A stretch of 64,000 nucleotides of DNA from CBINFS01 sp966250015. Lineage in GTDB: Bacteria; Bacteroidota; Rhodothermia; Rhodothermales; DASSAV01. Made by a program: the position numbers and the translations under genes. A model generated the notes under the pieces. That model saw only the letters and a program-made list of their open reading frames with translations. It made no database searches and was not told the DNA's origin. This document shows, one piece after another, positions 26,733-35,057 of this stretch. The first letter of the stretch is position 1; the number at the start of each line of letters is the position of its first letter. Where the stretch lies: positions 27,018 through 91,017 of the forward strand of contig CBINFS010000013.1 in NCBI GenBank assembly GCA_966250015.1. The letters run 5' to 3'.

Positions 26733-27935
26733 ATGAAGGTACACCTCGTTTTTCCGGTATTACCGCCCATTCTGGACGGCATTGGCGATTACACGAGCCG
26801 CCTGGCAGGCAGCCTGGCGGAGCACACCAGTGTGACTATCCTTACCGGGCAGGGGCCTTTTGATCCCATTGAAGGTGTACGGATAGTGCAGGCTTTCTCG
26901 ATGGACGCGCCGCTCGCTCTGCACCGGCTACACGATCAAATTGTGCAGGATGCGCCGGACTGGTTGATTGTGCAGTACAACCCGTTCAGCTATGGCCGCT
27001 GGGGGTTCAATCCGGCGTTACCGGCCATGCTTCAAAAGTTGAGGAAAACGGCGGCGGGGACACGCATTGCGCTCATGGTCCATGAGCCGTTCATGCCCGT
27101 TGAATCCGTCCGGATGGCGGTGATGACGACCTGGCAACGCTGGCAGCTGTGGAGACTCGGGCACGGTGCCGACCTGGTTTTCTTCGCTATCGAGCCGTGG
27201 GTCGAACGCTTTCGCGCCTGGTTTGCCGATAAGCCTGTTTTTCACCTGCCGGTGAGCTCCAATATTCCTCATGTACCCATTACTCGAAACGAGGCGAGGC
27301 GCCGGATTGGTGTTGACGAAGACACTTTTGTGCTGGGCGTCTTCGGCAGCGCCCATCCTTCACGATTGCTCAATTTTATAAAGACGGCTTCAGAAGCAGT
27401 AAGGGCAATCCGCGAGCGAATGTGCCTGCTTTATATCGGGCCGGCGGGAAACCGCGTCAGGGAAATATTAGGCGACATTCGAGTGTTTGATGCCGGTCCG
27501 CTTCCTCCTGAGGATGTGTCGAAGCACTTTGCTGCTATGGATCTTTATCTGGCGCCGTTTCGAAAGGGGGTTTCTACACGGCGGGGCTCATTTATGGTAG
27601 GTCTTCAACACGAGATTGCGACGGTCAGCACGTACGGGATCCAGACCGACGCTGAGCTTTATGACCAGCACGGTAAGGCATTTTTGCTCTCGGCATTTAA
27701 TGATGAGGCCGGATTCAGGCAAAACGTGCTGGAACTGGTAGAAGACGCTCGACGTCGCAATCAAATAGCCGCAAATGGCCAGGATTACTTCAATACCCGG
27801 TTCAGTTGGGAATGTGTGACGGATTCACTATTGAGGCGAATGGCGGAAGTGGACGGAAAATCATTCGGGGTTTCCTCCTTGTCCGGCTCTGAACGTGTAA
27901 GCGCGGATTCCATTAGCCAACGGTCGATCGTATAG
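26733..27935 (+). CDS. GT-B glycosyltransferase, divergent GT4-like
   Basis: About 400 aa from ATG 26733 (a GTG lies immediately before). The N-terminus MKVHLVFPVLPPILDGIGDYTSRL has the glycine-rich loop of GT4 enzymes, and LGVFGSAHPSRL, LLYIGPAGNRV and YLAPFRKGVSTRRGSFMVGL (about 270-290) follow the GT-B plan. The usual E-x7-E at the donor site is not present; the region has a Ser/Arg-rich STRRGS turn instead, so donor use may differ from the other GT4 enzymes here. It ends 4 nt before the polymerase gene. Annotated by fold and context. Confidence 0.72.
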   Translation: MKVHLVFPVLPPILDGIGDYTSRLAGSLAEHTSVTILTGQGPFDPIEGVRIVQAFSMDAPLALHRLHDQIVQDAPDWLIVQYNPFSYGRWGFNPALPAMLQKLRKTAAGTRIALMVHEPFMPVESVRMAVMTTWQRWQLWRLGHGADLVFFAIEPWVERFRAWFADKPVFHLPVSSNIPHVPITRNEARRRIGVDEDTFVLGVFGSAHPSRLLNFIKTASEAVRAIRERMCLLYIGPAGNRVREILGDIRVFDAGPLPPEDVSKHFAAMDLYLAPFRKGVSTRRGSFMVGLQHEIATVSTYGIQTDAELYDQHGKAFLLSAFNDEAGFRQNVLELVEDARRRNQIAANGQDYFNTRFSWECVTDSLLRRMAEVDGKSFGVSSLSGSERVSADSISQRSIV

Positions 27936-27939
27936 ACAG

Positions 27940-29361
27940 ATGAGTGTAAGACTCCAGAGCAGTTTACAGGCTGACACGCAGGCGGTCCTTCTGGCAACCG
28001 GAATTACGCTTGTATCGATTGGTCTTTTCGTCTTGCTGGCCTGGGGGCAGCAGGTTCACATCCTATTGTATTTGTATCCGGTTGCCGTACTGGCCGCAGG
28101 AGGATTTTTCTACACGACGCGCCCCAGTCTATACGTGTCGTTCGCTCTGTGGATCTGGTTTCTGACTCCGTTCGTCCGGCGCGTTCTGGACTACCAGATG
28201 GGTGTCCATTCCTCCGTGAGCCTGGTCATGTTGACCCCGTATCTGCTGTCCGCTTATTCCTTCTTCACGTTTCTTCGCTACGGGAAGTACCTGCGCCTGA
28301 GATCTTTTTTTCCCTTCACGCTGGCTATGCTGGGCGTGCTGTACGGTTATGTGATAGGGATCATCAAATCCGGATTTTTCAGCCCCACCTTTGACTTGCT
28401 GGAATGGATGCTTCCAATTCTGTTTGGTTTTCATCTGGCGGTTTACTGGCGAGAGTACCCGGCGCTGCGTGCGATTGTGCGAAAAACCTTTATCTGGGGT
28501 GTGCTGGTGATGGGGACGTACGGATTGATTCAGTACGTCTATCCACCGGCATGGGACATGTTCTGGCTCGTTCAGTCCGGGATGACCAGCTCGATGGGGC
28601 GTCCGGAGGCATTCAGCTTTCGCGTGTTTAGCACGTTGAATTCGACCGGTCCGTTTGCCATGGTGCTCATGGCCGGCCTGCTTATTCTTTTTGACGGGAG
28701 CGGGCCTCTCGCCCGGGTGGCCGCTGTACCCGGGTACGTGAGCTTTTTGCTCACGCTCGTTCGTGGCGCGTGGGGCGGATGGGCGCTCGGCCTCGGATTT
28801 CTGATTTTGCGATTGCGGAATCAGCTGCGGATGCGCCTGATTGTGATTCTCGGAGTAGGCATAGTTTTGAGCCTGCCCTTATTGCTTTATCCGCCGATTG
28901 CTCAACGTGTGGGAGGGCGCGTCAACACACTCAGTAGCATTGAGCAAGACAACAGTCTGCGTGCCAGACAGGGATTGTATCGCAGCGCTACGGGGAGGGC
29001 ATTGCTGAACCCGATAGGGGAAGGACTCGGCAGCCTGGGCAGAGCGGCCAAACTGAGTGAGGGACAGACCAACACGTTTGACAGTGGCGTATTGGCCATA
29101 CCGATGACTCTGGGGTGGCCCGGGACGCTCCTTTACGGATGGGGCCTGTATCTGCTCGTACGAAGCTTGTTTGGTATTCGGGAAGAGCGAACCGATCAGT
29201 TTGCTGTGGTAGCCGCCGGTATTGCCTTGTCTTACATCGTCCTCTTGTTGTTCGCGAATCAGATGCTGGGACTCAAAGGCGTGATTGTATGGTCTTTTAT
29301 CAGCCTTGCAATCATCGCTCAATGGTTCCACGACGACGCAAGGTACAACCCACGGTATTGA
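27940..29361 (+). CDS. O-antigen ligase/Wzy-like polysaccharide polymerase
   Basis: A 473-aa integral membrane protein with about a dozen hydrophobic helices and a large external loop (about 305-385) rich in Arg and Gly, including SLRARQGLYRSATGRALLNPIGEGLGSLG. Helical segments such as SFLLTLVRGAWGGWALGLGFL carry the short motif typical of the Wzy/WaaL superfamily. In a locus with WbaP and a Wzc-type kinase it is the expected polymerase joining repeat units at the periplasmic face. A ligase function is possible but less likely because no lipid A core genes are nearby. Start ATG at 27940. Confidence 0.8.
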   Translation: MSVRLQSSLQADTQAVLLATGITLVSIGLFVLLAWGQQVHILLYLYPVAVLAAGGFFYTTRPSLYVSFALWIWFLTPFVRRVLDYQMGVHSSVSLVMLTPYLLSAYSFFTFLRYGKYLRLRSFFPFTLAMLGVLYGYVIGIIKSGFFSPTFDLLEWMLPILFGFHLAVYWREYPALRAIVRKTFIWGVLVMGTYGLIQYVYPPAWDMFWLVQSGMTSSMGRPEAFSFRVFSTLNSTGPFAMVLMAGLLILFDGSGPLARVAAVPGYVSFLLTLVRGAWGGWALGLGFLILRLRNQLRMRLIVILGVGIVLSLPLLLYPPIAQRVGGRVNTLSSIEQDNSLRARQGLYRSATGRALLNPIGEGLGSLGRAAKLSEGQTNTFDSGVLAIPMTLGWPGTLLYGWGLYLLVRSLFGIREERTDQFAVVAAGIALSYIVLLLFANQMLGLKGVIVWSFISLAIIAQWFHDDARYNPRY

Positions 29362-29427
29362 GGGAGGCGTTTTTCGTACGTGCGAAGACGCCAGGGGAGT
29401 TAAGTGAAGCATTTGCGGGTTTGAACC

Positions 29428-30516
29428 TTGAAGATAGCGATATACCATACCACTCTTCCTGAACCGGATCGAAAGCCGGGCGGGGTTGAAGTGAGCGTCC
29501 ATCGCCTGGCGAACGAGCTGGCCGTATCGAACGACGTGACCGTGTTCAGCCTGACAAGCTGCCCGGCTGACGCACGGTACCGTCACGTTCGGCTATTTCC
29601 CCGCCATCCCTGGCTATGTCGCAACCGTGCCGCGCGCCTCTTCCTGCTCCCGTTTCTACTGAACGGGTTGTCGTTCACCGAATATGACGTGTTGCATTTA
29701 CACGGGGATGACTGGTTCTACTTTCGGCGTCAGGTTCCAACCGTGCGGACCATGCACGGCTCCGCTTTGGGCGAGGCACGATCGGCTACGTCGTGGAAGC
29801 GTAGGCTGATCCAATATTGCATTTATCCGTTGGAGCACCTCGCTGCGCGTCTGGCGACCGTCACGATGGCGGTTGGTCCGGCGACTGCCAACCTGTACGG
29901 GGTGAATCACGTCACTGCTCCCGTTCCGGACCTGCGCCACTGCCATCCGGGTGAAAAAACCGCTCAACCAACCGTCCTGTTTGTCGGTACGTGGGAAGGA
30001 AGGAAACGGGGATCATTTCTGTTCGACGTGTTCACGCGGGAGGTAGTGCGCCGCGTACCCGATGCCGTCCTGTACATGGTTAGTGACTACTGCCGGGCTG
30101 CGCAAAACGTTGAATACGTACGGTTTCCCAGCGACGAAGAGCTGGCTGCGCTTTACCGGAAGGCGTGGGTTTTTGCCTATCCAAGCACCTATGAAGGATT
30201 TGGTCTTTCGTACGTGGAAGCGATGGCCAGCGGAACGGCCGTTCTATGCACTCCGAACGACGGCGCCCGGTACGTTCTGGATGAAAGCAAATACGGGGTG
30301 CTCGCCTCGGATAACGAGTTTGCAGACCAGCTCATTAGCCTGCTGACCCATCCCGAAAAAAGGGTTGAGTTGGAACGGAAAGGACCCCTTCGGGCGCGGT
30401 TGTTTGCCCCCGAATCCATAGCAGCCCAACACCGCGAGCTGTACCGCGAAGCGATTGCCCTGCGGCATCAAAAGCGTGTTGCCATCAAACACCAGGTTTT
30501 ATCGTCACATGAATGA
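29428..30516 (+). CDS. GT4 glycosyltransferase (TTG start)
   Basis: 362 aa. The start is TTG at 29428, since MKIAIYHTTLPEPDRKPGGVEV is exactly the first strand and glycine-rich loop expected for the family and no ATG lies near. The donor half has VLFVGTWEGRKRGSFLFDVF, FPSDEELAALYRKAWVFAYPS and YEGFGLSYVEAMASGTAVL (about 254-272) with the E-x7-E signature. It overlaps the next sulfotransferase by 8 nt, giving a third GT/sulfotransferase pair. Donor sugar unknown. Confidence 0.85.
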   Translation: MKIAIYHTTLPEPDRKPGGVEVSVHRLANELAVSNDVTVFSLTSCPADARYRHVRLFPRHPWLCRNRAARLFLLPFLLNGLSFTEYDVLHLHGDDWFYFRRQVPTVRTMHGSALGEARSATSWKRRLIQYCIYPLEHLAARLATVTMAVGPATANLYGVNHVTAPVPDLRHCHPGEKTAQPTVLFVGTWEGRKRGSFLFDVFTREVVRRVPDAVLYMVSDYCRAAQNVEYVRFPSDEELAALYRKAWVFAYPSTYEGFGLSYVEAMASGTAVLCTPNDGARYVLDESKYGVLASDNEFADQLISLLTHPEKRVELERKGPLRARLFAPESIAAQHRELYREAIALRHQKRVAIKHQVLSSHE

Positions 30517-31465
30517 TTCGGCCAAAATAAACCTCATCTACATCGCAAGTATCGGTCGTAGTGGATCCACCCTCCTGGAATCCATGCTAGGGGCGCATTC
30601 TCTCATTGCCACAATGGGTGAGCTGCACATCTGGCCGCATGAGCTCCGACAAAACGGTGTTCGTCCCTGTAGCTGCGGTGAATACGTGCAGACCTGTCCC
30701 TTCTGGAGTGAAATGCGCAGAAGGGTGGACCCGCTGAAACAGGAAGGTCCCGGCCTTGATTACTTTCGCGAAAAACACAACGCAGGCCATACGCTCCGGC
30801 TACGAAGGCTGGGGGGCTTCAGGACGGGGAAACCAATGTCCGCCGAAGAAGCGGCAGACATCGAGCGCTACGGAAAGAACAATGACGAGGTGTTCAGGGC
30901 ATTCCTGGACGTTTCCGAGGAAATGCTCGGAGACCGTCCCGAATGGATCGTCGACGCGTCGAAGGATCCGTATCGGCTGTTGTGGCTACACCTGTCCGGA
31001 TTGTTCAACATCAAAGTGATCCACCTGGTCAAAAACCCGCGTGCTTTTGTTTACTCGGTAACAAAGGACCTGATCGGAGAGTCAGGGGGCGTGGCCGCTT
31101 CTCGGAGACAATATTTCACGGCGCGGCAATCCGTGGCGTGGTCGATACAAAACCGGTTGTTCTCAAAGTTGGGTGAGGTTGCTTTTGATTCGGCCAGCTA
31201 CATGCTGGTCAATTATGAAACGCTCGCCACAGAACCGAAAAAGACGTTTGAGAAGGTGTGCCGGTTGATCGGGTGCGAATATGAGGAGCAGGCGGTCGAC
31301 AACTTCCGAAGTGGCAGCGTGCACACCATTGCGGGGAATCCGATGCGGTACGAATCGAAAGGAATCGTACTGGATGAGAAGTGGAAGATGAAGTTGCCCG
31401 CGTCGAGTAGGAAGCTAACCGAAATCCTTACGTCGAGGATTATGACGCGGTATGGATATCATTGA
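30509..31465 (+). CDS. Sulfotransferase, fourth of five
   Basis: About 318 aa from ATG 30509, inside the end of the preceding GT4; an upstream TTG would add 18 residues with no support. PAPS loop YIASIGRSGSTLLESMLGAH (about 10-29). A cysteine pair region RPCSCGEYVQTCPFW follows, common in one sulfotransferase subgroup. The 3'-phosphate region is IHLVKNPRAFVYSVTKDL (about 171-188), where the usual RDPR is replaced by KNPR, keeping the last Arg. It differs enough from its neighbours to suggest a different acceptor rather than a recent copy. Confidence 0.85.
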   Translation: MNDSAKINLIYIASIGRSGSTLLESMLGAHSLIATMGELHIWPHELRQNGVRPCSCGEYVQTCPFWSEMRRRVDPLKQEGPGLDYFREKHNAGHTLRLRRLGGFRTGKPMSAEEAADIERYGKNNDEVFRAFLDVSEEMLGDRPEWIVDASKDPYRLLWLHLSGLFNIKVIHLVKNPRAFVYSVTKDLIGESGGVAASRRQYFTARQSVAWSIQNRLFSKLGEVAFDSASYMLVNYETLATEPKKTFEKVCRLIGCEYEEQAVDNFRSGSVHTIAGNPMRYESKGIVLDEKWKMKLPASSRKLTEILTSRIMTRYGYH

Positions 31466-31476
31466 TTGTGGTCCGG

Positions 31477-32439
31477 ATGCTTAAGATTTCGGTCGATAGG
31501 ATTCAAAATTGGATGTTTGTGACCGGGGTGCCTCGGAGCGGTACGACGTTCGTAGGCCGTGTATTGAGCTGGCCCCTGGAGGTGGACTACATACACGAGC
31601 CATTTAATGCGGCGTGTGGCATGCCGGGCATGAAAGGGCGGTATCGGTACATGCGCCCGAGCCTGGATACTGAAGAGATGAGGCGAAACCATGCGCTGAT
31701 ACAGCGTCTTTTCAAGTATGACTTCACGCTACGTACGACCCACGACGCAAAGGATTCAGCAACGAGGAAACTGATCAAGCACATCGTCGGCAGTCGGGGG
31801 CCTTTTTACCTTCGGATGGCCAAACTTAACCCGTTTCACAAGGCGGCCGTCATAAAAGACCCGACGGGATGCCTCATGGCCGAATATCTATATCACACTT
31901 TCGGCGTAAAACCGGTGATCGTGGTCAGGCATCCCGTTTCGTTGGCCGCAAGTTTGAAGCGACTCGACTGGTGGCCAAGAACGATGATGCTGGGACATCA
32001 GAAAGCACTCGTCGAGGACTATTTTACAGATGAAGTTGATCTGCTGACGAGAAAATGGCCGGACCGTCTACAGTCGATGGCGGTGCACTGGCGAGCCATC
32101 TATAAGGTGTTGCTTACTCAGGCAAGCCGTCACCCGGATTGGCAGGTCGTCAAAATCGAAGACGTCAGTGCTTCACCCATAGAAAGGTTCAGGGAGCTAT
32201 ACGATGCGCTTGGCCTCAACTGGTCGAGGTACATTGAGAGCCGTATTCGCTCGCATACAAGCAAGAATGGCCGCGCAGAGGCTCGTGACGGGAGGGTGCA
32301 GGACCTTCAGCGAGACAGTGCTAAAATATTTGAGCTGCGGCGTCAGTCTCTTTCCGTTGAAGAACGCAGAGCCATTTTCGACGTGGTTAAGGATGTCGCC
32401 TTGCAGGTTTATCCGGTAGATAGCTTCGGGCTGGATTGA
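31477..32439 (+). CDS. Sulfotransferase, fifth of five
   Basis: About 320 aa. PAPS loop MFVTGVPRSGTTFVGRVL (about 13-30) followed by DYIHEPFN. The 3'-phosphate region is VIVVRHPVSLAASLKRLDW (about 146-164), with HP in place of DPR, as in several bacterial sulfotransferases. WQVVKIEDVSASPIERFREL is the late helix. ATG 31477 is chosen; TTG 31462 and GTG 31468 are possible alternatives just after the previous stop. Two sulfotransferases in a row here suggest the repeat unit receives sulfate at more than one position. Confidence 0.84.
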   Translation: MLKISVDRIQNWMFVTGVPRSGTTFVGRVLSWPLEVDYIHEPFNAACGMPGMKGRYRYMRPSLDTEEMRRNHALIQRLFKYDFTLRTTHDAKDSATRKLIKHIVGSRGPFYLRMAKLNPFHKAAVIKDPTGCLMAEYLYHTFGVKPVIVVRHPVSLAASLKRLDWWPRTMMLGHQKALVEDYFTDEVDLLTRKWPDRLQSMAVHWRAIYKVLLTQASRHPDWQVVKIEDVSASPIERFRELYDALGLNWSRYIESRIRSHTSKNGRAEARDGRVQDLQRDSAKIFELRRQSLSVEERRAIFDVVKDVALQVYPVDSFGLD

Positions 32440-32538
32440 GCCGGTCAACCAGGATCCTAAATCAACGGACCGGTGTCAAAATAGCAGGGCGCTTGCACCA
32501 TTCAGCTTATCGTTGACTGGAAAGAATCAGGCTCGATC

Positions 32539-33699
32539 GTGGTGAGAATTTCGACGCTACAATGTGGAATGGGTTGGTTCCCTCAACAAGAAGGGGGGCT
32601 TAATCGGGTGTACTATAACCTGACCAGGACTCTGCCCGGGGTAGGCGTCGACGTGTACGGGTTGGTAACAGGTAGAGGACCGATTGCTCATCGGCTGAAC
32701 GGACAGTCGGCGAGCGTGCAGATGGAAACGATTGGCGAAACGACATCTCCGCTCCTCAGACGATGGCGTGGAGCGCGGAGGGTCGCCAGGTCTGTACTTT
32801 CAGAAAAACCCATTTCTCTCGTTGCCTCTCACTTCGCGCTATACACGTTCCCTTTGCTCGACATGATTCGCGAATACCCGGTGGTCGTTCATTTTCATGG
32901 GCCCTGGGCGCTCGAAGGGTCCGTCGAATCGCCTGGTTATGCGGCCAACCGTGTGAAGCATACCATCGAAAAGTCGGTGTACAACAGGGCTGACCGGTTT
33001 ATCGTGCTTTCTGACGCATTCGGGGACGTGTTGCAACGCGCCTATCGTATCCCGGGAGAGAAGATACGTGTCGTACCGGGCGGCGTTGACGTGAGCTCGT
33101 TTCAGACGGACATTACGCGCCGGGAGGCACGTGAACGATTGGGCTGGCCGGTTGACCGCCCCATTTTGCTCTCCGTTCGGCGCCTGGCCCGACGAATGGG
33201 ATTGGAGAACCTCATCGCTGCTATCAACGTCGTCCGAAAGACCGTTCCGGACGTCCTGCTATATATCGCCGGAAAGGGACCGCTCGCATCGGAATTGCAA
33301 GAGCAGGTTGAGGAAGCAGGATTGAGCGACCACGTTCGTTTCGCGGGCTTCGTACCGGACGACTTGTTGCCCATTGTCTATCGGGCGGCTGAACTGTCAA
33401 TCGTTCCCACCGTAGCGCTGGAGGGGTTTGGACTGATAACCATAGAATCGCTGGCTGCAGGAACGCCGGTTCTCGTTACGCCGGTTGGGGGCCTACCGGA
33501 AGTAATGCGGAAGTTTGCGCCAGATCTCATTCTCCCTGATACCAAAGCACATTCGATAGCGGACTCTTTAACGGCTATACTCAAAGGAGAAGTGCAGCCG
33601 CCTTCCGAAGAGGACTGCCGTGAATACGCACGATCCAGGTACGACCTGACGGTGATCGCCCAGCAAACACGAAACATATACGACGAAGTACTGGCATGA
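32539..33699 (+). CDS. GT4 glycosyltransferase (GTG start)
   Basis: 386 aa. It begins with two GTG codons at 32539 and 32542; either could be used. The acceptor half is ISTLQCGMGWFPQQEGGLNRVYY. The donor half has LLSVRRLARRMGLENLIAAI, LYIAGKGPL, VRFAGFVPDDLLPIVYRAA and ALEGFGLITIESLAAGTPVL (about 293-312), with E-x7-E and glycine-rich ends. It overlaps the following GT4 by 4 nt (ATGA), so the two are likely made together. Donor unknown. Confidence 0.86.
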   Translation: MVRISTLQCGMGWFPQQEGGLNRVYYNLTRTLPGVGVDVYGLVTGRGPIAHRLNGQSASVQMETIGETTSPLLRRWRGARRVARSVLSEKPISLVASHFALYTFPLLDMIREYPVVVHFHGPWALEGSVESPGYAANRVKHTIEKSVYNRADRFIVLSDAFGDVLQRAYRIPGEKIRVVPGGVDVSSFQTDITRREARERLGWPVDRPILLSVRRLARRMGLENLIAAINVVRKTVPDVLLYIAGKGPLASELQEQVEEAGLSDHVRFAGFVPDDLLPIVYRAAELSIVPTVALEGFGLITIESLAAGTPVLVTPVGGLPEVMRKFAPDLILPDTKAHSIADSLTAILKGEVQPPSEEDCREYARSRYDLTVIAQQTRNIYDEVLA

Positions 33700-34853
33700 A
33701 ACGACGAATACTATTCATTGATCATGCCGGCGTACTTGGAGGGGGTGAGCTCTCGCTGCTTGACATTGCCCATCACTTCAAGGATTCGGGCCACGTCGTG
33801 CTTTTTGAAGACGGCCCGTTTCGCACGGAGCTCGAACAAAGAGGGATCAGTGTTGAGATAATCGAAGCGTCCGGCCGGATGCAAACCGTGACGCGTGGAG
33901 GAGGCGTTTGGCAGGATTTACGCGCGACGCCGTCGATGACCCGGCTCATATATAAGGTCACGAAGAGGGCGAAGAACTTCGACGTGATCTATACGAATTC
34001 GCAGAAGTCGATGGTCGTTGGTGCACTCGCGGGCTTTATGGCGCGAAAACCCGTCATCTGGCATTTACGTGACCTCATGACAGAGGAACACTTCAGCAAT
34101 TTGCATCGACGGATTACCACCCTGTTTGGCAACAAGCTCATAACGCGGATCATCGCCAACTCAAAAGCCACCCGGAATGCCTTCGTCAATAATGGTGGTT
34201 TGCCGAAGCACGTGGTAACGATCCACAACGGGATCGATGAAGCCCCCTACGTCAGGGTCCCTACGGTCGATTCCAAAAAAATACGTGCCGAGCTGGGCAT
34301 CAACGGGGAGCCGCTGCTGGGTGTTTTCAGCAGGCTGGCATCGTGGAAAGGGCAGCACGTTTTGCTCGAGGCCGTCAGTAAAATCCCGTCAGTGCATGCA
34401 TTGCTGGTGGGTGATGCCCTGTTCCAGGACGATCAGTTGTACGTTGAAGAATTGCGGCAACAGGTTAAACGGCTTGGTCTTGCAAATCGGGTTCATTTCC
34501 TCGGATTCAGAAAGGACATACCACAGCTTCTTCAGGCCGTAGACATCGTTCTGCATACGTCGGTTGCCCCCGAGCCGTTCGGCCGTGTCATCGTAGAAGG
34601 TATGCTTGCGCGAAAGCCCGTTATCGCCACGAATGCCGGAGGCGCCGCTGAAATCGTACAGGATGGCGTGACGGGCTGTCTGGTGCCACCGGGTGATTCA
34701 AGCGCACTCAGGAAGGCGGTGGTTGAGCTCCTGGAAAAGCCTGATCTGAGAACCTCCATCGCCAAGGCAGGATATGAGTCGGCTCGATTACACTACACAC
34801 TTCACGGAATGCTGCAGCGGATTGAGCAAGAGATAGAGTCTGTTAATAGGTAG
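33696..34853 (+). CDS. GT4 glycosyltransferase
   Basis: 385 aa from ATG 33696, which overlaps the previous stop. The N-terminus RRILFIDHAGVLGGGELSLLD carries the glycine-rich loop. The donor half has LLGVFSRLASWKGQHVLLEAV, LLVGDALF, VHFLGFRKDIPQLLQAVD and VAPEPFGRVIVEGMLARKPV (about 290-309), with the E-x7-E motif. It is the last gene of the second operon; a 204-bp gap follows before the giant secreted protein. Donor unknown. Confidence 0.86.
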   Translation: MKRRILFIDHAGVLGGGELSLLDIAHHFKDSGHVVLFEDGPFRTELEQRGISVEIIEASGRMQTVTRGGGVWQDLRATPSMTRLIYKVTKRAKNFDVIYTNSQKSMVVGALAGFMARKPVIWHLRDLMTEEHFSNLHRRITTLFGNKLITRIIANSKATRNAFVNNGGLPKHVVTIHNGIDEAPYVRVPTVDSKKIRAELGINGEPLLGVFSRLASWKGQHVLLEAVSKIPSVHALLVGDALFQDDQLYVEELRQQVKRLGLANRVHFLGFRKDIPQLLQAVDIVLHTSVAPEPFGRVIVEGMLARKPVIATNAGGAAEIVQDGVTGCLVPPGDSSALRKAVVELLEKPDLRTSIAKAGYESARLHYTLHGMLQRIEQEIESVNR

Positions 34854-35057
34854 TCTGATATATTTTACTGCTTTAGGTAAGATTTTTCCGCCGGGGATTT
34901 CATTTCTACATGCCGCAGGCGGCTTTTGACGGCCATTGAATCATCCTTTGGGTATCCAGGACATTTTTTTTAAGTGGTCGTCTATTTGCATGCCCGTTCG
35001 ACTGGTATTGGATCCTTTGAACACACCGTTTGTGGTGATGAAGTGGAGGTTTGTTTG

